NCBI GenBank assembly: GCA_023432995.1
Contig: JAEZES010000168.1
Span: forward strand, 1 to 5,310
Reading direction: 5' to 3'
From: Pseudomonadota bacterium
GTDB taxonomy: Bacteria; Pseudomonadota; Alphaproteobacteria; Sphingomonadales; Sphingomonadaceae
Length of the DNA: 5,310 nt
Shown: in pieces, positions 1-4,838 of the stretch
How the letters are laid out: every line of letters begins with the position of its first letter
Position numbering within the stretch: position 1 is the stretch's first letter
Position numbers and translations under genes: made by a program
Notes under the pieces: model-generated
What the model was told of the DNA's origin: nothing
The model's input: only the letters and a program-made list of their open reading frames with translations
The model's database searches: none

Positions 1-2
1 AG

Positions 3-80
3 GGCGAGACGGTCGACGCGGCCGCGTTCAAGGCGCTGGTGCGCGAGGCGGTGGCGCTCAACGTCGGGTCGAAAGGGTAG
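3..80 (+). CDS. C-terminal end of an unidentified protein (5' truncated by the window edge)
   Basis: An open frame enters from the left edge and ends at TAG 78-80, giving 25 residues that start GETVDAAAFKALV and end NVGSKG. The composition (alanine-rich, alternating charged and hydrophobic, helix-like) and strong G/C at third positions look like real coding sequence. The stop falls exactly where the palindromic element begins, as expected for a gene end abutting a repeat. No family can be assigned from so short a tail. The gene is convergent with the MFS transporter. The call as a real gene end is moderate; the function is unknown. Confidence 0.5.
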   Translation, partial: GETVDAAAFKALVREAVALNVGSKG

Positions 81-105
81 GAGCCCTCATCCAGGCTCCG
101 CTATC

Positions 106-127
106 CTTCTCCCACCAGCGGGAGAAG
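106..127. repeat. Hairpin 1 of the left palindromic element
   Basis: The arms CTTCTCCC (106-113) and GGGAGAAG (120-127) are perfectly complementary around a 6-nt loop. The arm sequence recurs in hairpin 2, so the two are likely duplicated units of one repeat family. Confidence 0.7.
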
Positions 128-153
128 ACGCCTGGATGCTGGCGCTGCGCTCT

Positions 154-177
154 CCTTCTCCCGCTGGCGGGAGAAGG
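154..177. repeat. Hairpin 2 of the left palindromic element, 11-bp perfect stem
   Basis: The arms CCTTCTCCCGC (154-164) and GCGGGAGAAGG (167-177) are perfectly complementary with only TG between them. This is the strongest simple hairpin in the window. It lies between two convergent stop codons, so it could end transcripts from both sides, though no T-run follows it on either strand. Confidence 0.75.
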
Positions 178-202
178 ATACGGAGGCTTGGCAGCCTGCT
201 GC

Positions 203-1441
203 CTAGCCGGAGTTGGATGAGGGCTCCTGCCCCTTCTCCTCTCTCCCCCGTACGCGCAGCGCCGCCGGCACCGCGAGCGCCACCAGCACGCACGCCAGCG
301 CCGGCAGCGCGGCGACGCCGAGGAAGGTCTGCGGCGCAACCTCGGCGGCCAGCATCGCCGCCCCCAGCGGGGGTCCGGCGAACGCGCCGAGCCGCGCCAC
401 CAGCACCCCCATGCCGACCGCGCTCGACAGCAGTCGCGCGGGGAACAGGTAGGCGGCGAGCCCTGGCAGCACCATGCCGCCGGCATTCGCCCCGCCGACC
501 CCGACCATCAGCAGCAGCGTCCAGCGGACCGGGTCGGGCGCGGTCAGGAAGATCGCCGCGAAGCTCGCGGCCATCGTCCCGAACAGCAGCATCAGCGCCG
601 GGCCCTTGCGCCAGTTGTCGACCAGCGCGCTCGCGCCGATGCCGATCGCGAGGCCGGCAAGGTTGGCCACTCCGGCGACCCGCGCGGCGTCGTCGAGCGT
701 CAGCCCGGCGCCGGGCAGCACGGTCGGCAGCCACGAGTTGAGCAGGTAGAGATTGAGCGCGTTGAGCGCGAGCATCGCCGCGAACACCGCGAACGGGAAC
801 AGCCACGGCGAGCGCAGCAGCGCGAGCTGCGGCAGCTTGCCGCCGCCGGGCTGCTTCGCCTGCTCACCGACGTGCACCGGCGCCCCGCCTTCGAGCGTGA
901 GCCACAGCGCGAGCGCGAGCGCGGTCGCTGCCGTGCCGGGGACCAGGAACAGCCCCGGCCACCCGGCCGCGGCGATGATCTGCGGCGCGAGGATCCCGGC
1001 AATGGCGAGGCCGAGCGGGATGCCGGCGGAGACCACCGCCATGATCGTCGCGCGCAGCCGCTCGGGCGCGAGCTCGGCCGACAGCGCGCTGACGTTGGGC
1101 AGGCAGGCGCCGAGCGCGAGGCCGGTGAGGAGGCGCCAGATGAGGAATTCGGTGATCGAGGTGGCGGTGGCGGTGCCCAGCGTCGCCAGGCCGGTGGCAA
1201 GGCACCCGGCGACGATCAGCGCGCGCCGCCCGAAGCGGTCGCCGAGCGGGGCGATCAGCGCGCCGCCCGCGCCGAGGCCGATCAAGAGCGCGGTGAACAC
1301 CCAGCCGAAGCTCGCCGGCGCGAGGCCGAGCGCGCCCTCGAGCCGCGGCACCGCGAGCGACATCGCGGCAATGTCGAACCCCTCCATGACGAACACGCCG
1401 CCGAGGAGCTCGAGCGCGAGGATGCGGCGGGCCGGGGTCAC
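203..1441 (-). CDS. MFS transporter, aromatic acid:H+ symporter (AAHS)-like
   Basis: This is a 412-residue membrane protein of the major facilitator superfamily, of the size usual for 12-helix carriers, predicted to import an aromatic or organic acid with protons across the inner membrane. The first helix holds EGFD (residues 20-23), matching the DGxD-type motif of PcaK/BenK-like AAHS carriers with Glu for the first Asp. The loop between helices 2 and 3 carries the MFS signature GDRFGRR (67-73). Helix 4 has RLLTGLALGACLPN followed by SALSAELAPERLRA, also AAHS-like. The start is chosen at GTG (1439-1441), preceded by AAGGTGAGAGGG. A TTG directly before it (1442-1444) is an equally usable alternative adding one residue. 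The last eight residues (QEPSSNSG) are encoded by the palindromic element. It lies downstream of, and in the same direction as, the NTF2-like gene. The substrate is inferred only from neighbouring phenol-oxidation genes. Confidence 0.88.
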   Translation of the reverse strand: MTPARRILALELLGGVFVMEGFDIAAMSLAVPRLEGALGLAPASFGWVFTALLIGLGAGGALIAPLGDRFGRRALIVAGCLATGLATLGTATATSITEFLIWRLLTGLALGACLPNVSALSAELAPERLRATIMAVVSAGIPLGLAIAGILAPQIIAAAGWPGLFLVPGTAATALALALWLTLEGGAPVHVGEQAKQPGGGKLPQLALLRSPWLFPFAVFAAMLALNALNLYLLNSWLPTVLPGAGLTLDDAARVAGVANLAGLAIGIGASALVDNWRKGPALMLLFGTMAASFAAIFLTAPDPVRWTLLLMVGVGGANAGGMVLPGLAAYLFPARLLSSAVGMGVLVARLGAFAGPPLGAAMLAAEVAPQTFLGVAALPALACVLVALAVPAALRVRGREEKGQEPSSNSG

Positions 1442-1444
1442 CAA

Positions 1445-1456
1445 GCCCTCTCACCT
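1445..1456 (-). promoter_or_regulatory. Ribosome-binding site of the MFS gene, inside a hairpin arm
   Basis: Read leftward, AGGTGAGAGGGC immediately precedes TTG-GTG. AGGTGAG lies 8 nt and GAGAGG 5 nt before the GTG, favouring the GTG start slightly over TTG. The GAGAGGG part is one arm of the 1446-1469 hairpin of the repeat element, so translation may depend on whether that stem forms. Confidence 0.5.
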
Positions 1457-1560
1457 TGAGGGGAGAGGGTTGGTAGAGGGGGAGTGGCGCGACGCTCGCC
1501 GACGGTCCCCTCTCCTACCGCGCCTTCAGCGCTCCCTCCTCTCCCCTGAAGAGGAGAGGG
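1446..1560. repeat. Second palindromic element: two related hairpins around a central inverted repeat
   Basis: Two 24-bp units at 1446-1469 and 1537-1560 agree at 19 of 24 positions, and each folds into a hairpin: CCCTCTC (1446-1452) with GAGAGGG (1463-1469), and CCTCTCC (1538-1544) with GGAGAGG (1553-1559). Between them GGTAGAGGGGGA (from 1472) is an imperfect reverse complement of CCCCTCTCCTACC (1507-1519). The whole fills the gap between the NTF2-like gene and the MFS gene and looks like a two-unit dispersed repeat (BIME-like). Its left edge contains the ribosome-binding sequence of the MFS gene, so a hairpin in the mRNA could mask that site. It is not related in sequence to the 79-228 element. 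Confidence 0.7.
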
Positions 1561-1584
1561 CAAGTGGCCCCCACCATGCATCGC

Positions 1585-2439
1585 TCATCCCTCCCACGGG
1601 CTCGGCATCCGGTACGGCACCGTGTGGAACACCGCCTCGACCTGCTCGATCGCACCGTCCCTGATCTTGAACGCTTCGGCAAGGTAATAGGAGTGCGGCC
1701 GGCGGATCGGGCTCGACACGCGCGTGCCGTCGGTCAGCGCGTACTCGCCGAGCCGGCCCGAGTGGTCGATGAACCCGTAGGCGAGCACGATCCCGCGCTC
1801 GATGTCGACCAGCGGGAAGCGCCGCGCGCGCAGCGCGTCGTCGTAGCGGTACCAGCCGAGCGCGAACTGCGCCTCGCAGCCGAGCCGGGCGATGGGGAGG
1901 GGGAACTCGGCGTTGTTGGTCGTCTGCACCCCGTTCTCGACCCGGTTGCAGTGCGGGTGAAAGCGCGTGCGGATCGTGCCGTCGTTGCGCTCGATCGTCT
2001 CGAAATAGCCGTTGGCGATCCGCACCAGCTCCTCGCGCGTCGAGCGCTCGGCGTGGGGCACTTCGGCCAGCATCGCCGGCTTGTCCTCGAAGGTCTGGCC
2101 GAGGAAGGGAAAGCCCTCGTCCTTGTTGCGCGCGACGACGATCTCGGCCTCGGTCACCGCGCCATGGTCGAGCCGCAGCCGGATCGCGCAGGGCGAGACG
2201 GCGTCGCTCTCCTCGACGCAGGTGAACAGCGCGACCTGCCCGTGGCCGGCGTCGGCGAAGCGCAAGTCGTAGGGCCCGAGCCCGGTCAGCGTGCCCCACA
2301 GCCCGTCGCCCGGCTCGAGCGCGACGTTGTTCTCGCTGTAGCGCAGCCCCGGCGTCCAGCCGACCTGCCCCGGGTCGTGCGCGGCCAGCGCCTCCTTGAA
2401 GCGGTCGAGCGCCGCGTAGAGCCCTTCGCGAGTGGTCAA
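1585..2439 (-). CDS. Uncharacterised two-domain NTF2/SnoaL-like protein (resembles DUF8021-type proteins)
   Basis: This is a 284-residue protein of unknown function with no evident signal peptide or membrane helix. Two halves look alike. TREGL at residues 3-7 followed by RYSENNVALEPGDGLWG (33-49) parallels TREEL at 134-138 followed by NRVENGVQTTNN (165-176). Each half has a helical start and then strands, the pattern of the cone-shaped NTF2/SnoaL fold. The second half (GCEAQF, RRFPLVDIERGIVLAYGFIDH, then a C-terminal AFKIRDGAIEQVEAVF) recalls proteins given the domain name DUF8021; that match is from memory. The start is TTG 2437-2439, preceded by GGGAGAGGGCC, the same ribosome-binding string used by the divergent SDR gene. 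An upstream in-frame start at 2643 would run antisense through the SDR gene and is not credible. The shared control region ties it to the oxidation operon. It could be a lyase, isomerase or binding protein for a pathway intermediate. Confidence 0.8.
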   Translation of the reverse strand: MTTREGLYAALDRFKEALAAHDPGQVGWTPGLRYSENNVALEPGDGLWGTLTGLGPYDLRFADAGHGQVALFTCVEESDAVSPCAIRLRLDHGAVTEAEIVVARNKDEGFPFLGQTFEDKPAMLAEVPHAERSTREELVRIANGYFETIERNDGTIRTRFHPHCNRVENGVQTTNNAEFPLPIARLGCEAQFALGWYRYDDALRARRFPLVDIERGIVLAYGFIDHSGRLGEYALTDGTRVSSPIRRPHSYYLAEAFKIRDGAIEQVEAVFHTVPYRMPSPWEG

Positions 2440-2483
2440 GGCCCTCTCCCTCTGCTTGACTTGCCGCGGTGCTAGCTCAAAAG

Positions 2484-2495
2484 TAACGGTCGTTA
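2484..2495. promoter_or_regulatory. Candidate operator TAACG-GT-CGTTA
   Basis: TAACGGTCGTTA has 5-bp perfect inverted arms around a 2-bp centre and is flanked on both sides by AAAGT (2480-2484 and 2495-2499) as a direct repeat. It lies in the middle of the short divergent spacer, where a repressor would control both directions. The shape suits a dimeric regulator such as a TetR-family protein. No regulator gene is in the window, so the protein is unknown. Confidence 0.45.
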
Positions 2496-2514
2496 AAGTC
2501 GCGCGGCAAGCGAC

Positions 2515-2523
2515 GGGAGAGGG
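2515..2523 (+). promoter_or_regulatory. Ribosome-binding site that fixes the SDR start
   Basis: GGGAGAGGG ends 1 nt before ATG 2525, with its GGGAG core 5 nt upstream of it. The frame is open back to a GTG at 2432, but that version would begin inside the neighbouring gene and read through the control region. ATG 2525 starts the canonical SDR sequence MDPAGKVAVVTGG. Confidence 0.7.
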
Positions 2524-2524
2524 C

Positions 2525-3280
2525 ATGGATCCGGCAGGCAAGGTCGCCGTCGTCACTGGGGGCAATTCGGGGCTCGGACGGGCCACCGTCGAGGCGCTGC
2601 TCGCCGCAGGCGCGGAGGTCGTCTCGCTCGACCTCGCGGGCACTCCGCCCGAAGGGGCGCGGGCGCTTGCCTGCGACGTCAGCGACTGGAGCGCGGTTCA
2701 GGCCGCGGCCGCTGAGGTTGCCGGCCCGGTCCATATTCTGGTCAACTGCGCCGGCGTCGGCCGCCTCGGCCCGATCGCCACGCCCGACGGGCCGGGCGAC
2801 ATGGAGGGCTTCCGCCGGGTGGTCGAGATCAACCTGCTCGGGGCGGCCTACGTCACCGCGGCGCTCGCGCCGAAGATGATGGCCAATCCGCCCGATGGCC
2901 CCGACGGCGAACGCGGGGTGATCGTCAACGCCTGCTCGATCGCCAGCTTCGAGGGGCAGGAAGGGATGGGCGCCTATACCGCCGCCAAGGCGGGGCTCGC
3001 CGGGCTGGTGCTGGTCTGGGCGCGCGACCTGTCGCGCCACCACATCCGCGTCTGCGGCGTCGCCCCGGGGTTCATGGCCACGCCGATGGTCGCCGCGGTG
3101 CCCGAACCGGTCGTCGCCGAGCTGCTCAAGAACGCCGAGTTCCCGCGCCGCGCGGGCCGGGCCGACGAGTTCGCCGCGGTGGTCGACTTCATCCTTCGCA
3201 CGCCGCTGATCAACGGCGAAGTGATCCGGCTCGACGCGGGCACCCGCCCGCCGGCGCGCAGCAGCTTCGGAGGGGCCTGA
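2525..3280 (+). CDS. Short-chain dehydrogenase/reductase, HSD10-like (3-hydroxyacyl-CoA dehydrogenase type-2 style)
   Basis: This is a 251-residue classical SDR, full length for the family and probably cytosolic, oxidising a secondary alcohol or hydroxyacyl substrate with NAD+. The Rossmann motif TGGNSGLG is at residues 11-18. Asp36 closes the second strand, which normally selects NAD over NADP. NCAG is at 74-77, the structural Asn is Asn103, and the catalytic set is Ser138, Tyr151 and Lys155 (YTAAK). The stretch SIASFEGQEGMGAY and the tail FILRTPLINGEVIRLDAGTR resemble the mitochondrial HSD10/type-2 hydroxyacyl-CoA dehydrogenase group (SVAAFEGQ..., NGEVIRLDG). It is the first gene of a rightward operon, with only 1 nt before the flavoprotein start. 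In this context it could oxidise the benzylic alcohol made by the flavoprotein to a ketone, or work on a CoA intermediate of side-chain breakdown. Confidence 0.9.
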   Translation: MDPAGKVAVVTGGNSGLGRATVEALLAAGAEVVSLDLAGTPPEGARALACDVSDWSAVQAAAAEVAGPVHILVNCAGVGRLGPIATPDGPGDMEGFRRVVEINLLGAAYVTAALAPKMMANPPDGPDGERGVIVNACSIASFEGQEGMGAYTAAKAGLAGLVLVWARDLSRHHIRVCGVAPGFMATPMVAAVPEPVVAELLKNAEFPRRAGRADEFAAVVDFILRTPLINGEVIRLDAGTRPPARSSFGGA

Positions 3281-3281
3281 G

Positions 3282-4838
3282 ATGGAAGACGACTGGCTGC
3301 CCCCCGGCTTCGACGCCGCCCGGCTAACCCAGGCCCGGCGCGCGTTCGAGAGCGCGCTCGGCGCCGACAGGGTGTTCTTCGAGCCGCTCGACCGGACCGG
3401 TTACCGTGACAAGTTCGCGATAGACGACGGCGCGCACCTGCCCGCGGGCGCCATCGGGCCGACCAGCGTCGAGGAAGTGCAGGCGGCGCTGCGGGTCGCC
3501 AACCAGTTCCGCCTGCCCATCTGGCCGATCAGCCGCGGCAAGAACCTCGGCTACGGCGGCTCGGCCCCGCTGCTCTCGGGCAGCGTGGTGATGGACCTCA
3601 GCCGGATGAAGACGATCGAGTTCGACGAGGAATTCGGCACCGTGCTGCTCGAGCCCGGCGTCGGCTTCTACGATCTCTACGACTTCATCCAGAAGAACAA
3701 CCTGCCCTACTGGCTGTCGACCCCGGGCAACTCGTGGGGCTCGGTGATCGGCAACGCGCTCGATCGCGGGGTCGGCTATACGCCCTACGGGGAGAACACC
3801 AAGAACCTGTGCGGGCTCGAGGTCGTGCTGCCGACCGGCGAGGTGGTGCGCACCGGAATGGGCGCGTTCTCGGGCGCGCCGACCTGGGGGCATTACCCGT
3901 TCGGGTTCGGGCCGGGCTGGGACCAGATGTTCGTCCAGTCGAACTTCGGGATCGTCACCAAGGCCAACCTGTGGCTGATGCCCGAGCCCGAGAGCCTGAT
4001 CGGCATGGACGTCGAGTTCGACCGGCCCGAGGACCTCAAGGCGATGGTCGACACGATCGGTCCGCTCCGGCGCGAGCGCGTGCTGCAGCAGAGCCCGAGC
4101 ATCGGCAACTGGCTGCGCGCGGCGGCGGTGGCGACCACGCGCGACGAGTGGACCGACAAGCCCGGCGCGCTCGACGACAGCGTGATCGACGCGATCAGGA
4201 AGCGCTTCGGGCTCGGCTGGTGGGGCGTGAGCCTGCGGCTCTACGGCCGCGAGGAGGTCAACAAGGCCGCCTACAAGGTGCTCGAGAAGGCGATGACCGA
4301 CATCGGCCCGCTGAGCATCCGCCCGACGACCTGGGTCAAGGGCCAGCCGATGGAATACTCGGGCTGGACCGGCACGCCGATCACCTTCCCGATGCAGAAC
4401 GTCAACTGGTACGGCGGCCGCGGCGGGCACATCGGCTTCAGCCCGATCATCCCGCAGAGCGGCAGCGCGGCGCTGGCCCAGTTCCAGCGCACCTACGCCC
4501 GCTACAGGGAATACGGCATGGACTACCAGGGCAGCTTCGCCTTCGGCGAGCGGCACCTGACCAACGTCAACGCGATGCTGTTCAACAAGGACGATCCGGC
4601 GATGATGGCGCGGATCGACCCGTTCTTCCGCCAGCTCGTCGCCGACGCCAAGGAACAGGGCTACGGCGAGTACCGCACCCACCTCGACTACATGGACCTC
4701 GTCGCCGACAGCTACGACTGGGGTGGCGGGGCGCTGCGCAAGCTCAACGAGACGGTCAAGGACGCGCTCGACCCGAACGGCATCCTCGCGCCGGGGAAGA
4801 GCGGCATCTGGCCCAAGGGGCAGGGGAGGCGGGCATGA
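3282..4838 (+). CDS. FAD-linked phenol side-chain oxidoreductase, vanillyl-alcohol oxidase / 4-cresol dehydrogenase family (flavoprotein subunit)
   Basis: This 518-residue protein is close to the length of the 4-cresol dehydrogenase flavoprotein PchF and of vanillyl alcohol oxidase (VAO, about 560). The family oxidises para-substituted phenols through a quinone methide. The N-terminal FAD-binding domain shows PISRGKNLGYGG (82-93), GNALDRGVGYTPYG (157-170) and FGIVTKANLWLMP (222-234). The C-terminal part ends with GEYRTHLDYMD (462-472) and DPNGILAPGKSGIWP (497-511), very VAO-like. By alignment from memory, Tyr91, Tyr464 and Arg465 match the phenolate-binding residues VAO Tyr108, Tyr503 and Arg504. 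His383 (GGH) matches VAO His422, the covalent FAD link; the PchF linking Tyr384 position is Val374. VAO Asp170 corresponds to Gly149. There is no signal peptide. A GGAGGGG ribosome site lies in the end of the SDR gene. The cytochrome gene overlapping its stop suggests dehydrogenase rather than oxidase use. The substrate is undetermined. Confidence 0.9.
   Translation: MEDDWLPPGFDAARLTQARRAFESALGADRVFFEPLDRTGYRDKFAIDDGAHLPAGAIGPTSVEEVQAALRVANQFRLPIWPISRGKNLGYGGSAPLLSGSVVMDLSRMKTIEFDEEFGTVLLEPGVGFYDLYDFIQKNNLPYWLSTPGNSWGSVIGNALDRGVGYTPYGENTKNLCGLEVVLPTGEVVRTGMGAFSGAPTWGHYPFGFGPGWDQMFVQSNFGIVTKANLWLMPEPESLIGMDVEFDRPEDLKAMVDTIGPLRRERVLQQSPSIGNWLRAAAVATTRDEWTDKPGALDDSVIDAIRKRFGLGWWGVSLRLYGREEVNKAAYKVLEKAMTDIGPLSIRPTTWVKGQPMEYSGWTGTPITFPMQNVNWYGGRGGHIGFSPIIPQSGSAALAQFQRTYARYREYGMDYQGSFAFGERHLTNVNAMLFNKDDPAMMARIDPFFRQLVADAKEQGYGEYRTHLDYMDLVADSYDWGGGALRKLNETVKDALDPNGILAPGKSGIWPKGQGRRA
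4835..4838 (+). other. ATGA stop/start overlap coupling flavoprotein and cytochrome translation
   Basis: The cytochrome ATG (4835-4837) overlaps the flavoprotein TGA (4836-4838). With the 1-nt SDR-flavoprotein gap this indicates one transcript and coupled synthesis of enzyme and electron acceptor in matched amounts. Confidence 0.75.

Larger units (their letters stand above)
79..228. repeat. 150-bp palindromic element with 15-bp perfect terminal inverted repeats
   Basis: The ends are perfect inverted repeats: AGGAGCCCTCATCCA at 79-93 and its reverse complement at 214-228. Inside are two hairpins (106-127 and 154-177) that share the CTTCTCCC/GGGAGAAG arms, and the sequence just inside the left end (about 94-113) is again roughly the reverse complement of about 168-189. 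The whole block can therefore fold on itself at several levels. It fills the gap between two convergent genes, overlapping the stop codon of the left one and the last codons of the right one. It resembles a non-coding dispersed element (REP/BIME or MITE-like) that could also act as a bidirectional transcription end. No long T-tract follows either hairpin, so classical intrinsic termination is not shown. Confidence 0.75.
2440..2524. promoter_or_regulatory. Divergent control region between the NTF2-like gene and the SDR-flavocytochrome operon
   Basis: These 85 bp must hold the promoters and control sites for both directions. They contain a 10-bp perfect inverted repeat at the outer edges (2441-2450 and 2515-2524), which is the ribosome-binding string GGGAGAGGGC of each gene. 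They also contain a 9-bp perfect inverted repeat CTTGCCGCG (2460-2468) with CGCGGCAAG (2502-2510), and between these the most A/T-rich stretch of the window (2478-2499). A rightward TTGACT lies at 2456-2461 and GCTAGCTC at 2471-2478, which resemble alphaproteobacterial -35 and -10 elements but are spaced too closely (11 nt between hexamers). The exact promoters are therefore not assigned. Confidence 0.65.

Noticed and set aside
154..177. Intrinsic terminator call for the 11-bp hairpin.
   Set aside because: No T-tract follows it on either strand. It is kept as a repeat hairpin with possible termination activity only.
1446..1560. CRISPR-like array suggested by the two similar 24-bp units.
   Set aside because: There are only two units, the repeats are imperfect, and the interval between them is itself an inverted repeat. 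There are no cas genes.
872..1664. Plus-strand open frames of up to about 300 codons opposite the MFS transporter.
   Set aside because: The translations are Arg/Ala/Pro/Ser-rich without motifs, whereas the minus strand encodes a clear 12-helix transporter with MFS signatures.
2456..2484. Rightward promoter TTGACT (2456-2461) with a -10 box 17 nt later.
   Set aside because: The hexamer at that spacing is AAAAGT, only three matches to TATAAT. The better-looking GCTAGCTC lies too close to the -35, so no precise promoter is claimed.
2432..2524. GTG start at 2432 for the SDR, adding 31 residues.
   Set aside because: The extra residues are not SDR-like and would overlap the divergent gene. ATG 2525 has a strong ribosome site and begins just before the Rossmann motif.
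2440..2643. N-terminal extension of the NTF2-like protein to a start at 2643.
   Set aside because: It would run through the divergent control region and antisense into the SDR gene. The extension is Ser/Thr/Ala/Pro low complexity, and TTG 2439 has a clear ribosome site.
3324..4682. Long open frame on the minus strand opposite the flavoprotein gene (452 codons).
   Set aside because: It is the antisense shadow of a well-supported gene in GC-rich DNA. The translation is rich in low-complexity Arg, Ala, Val and His with no recognisable domain.
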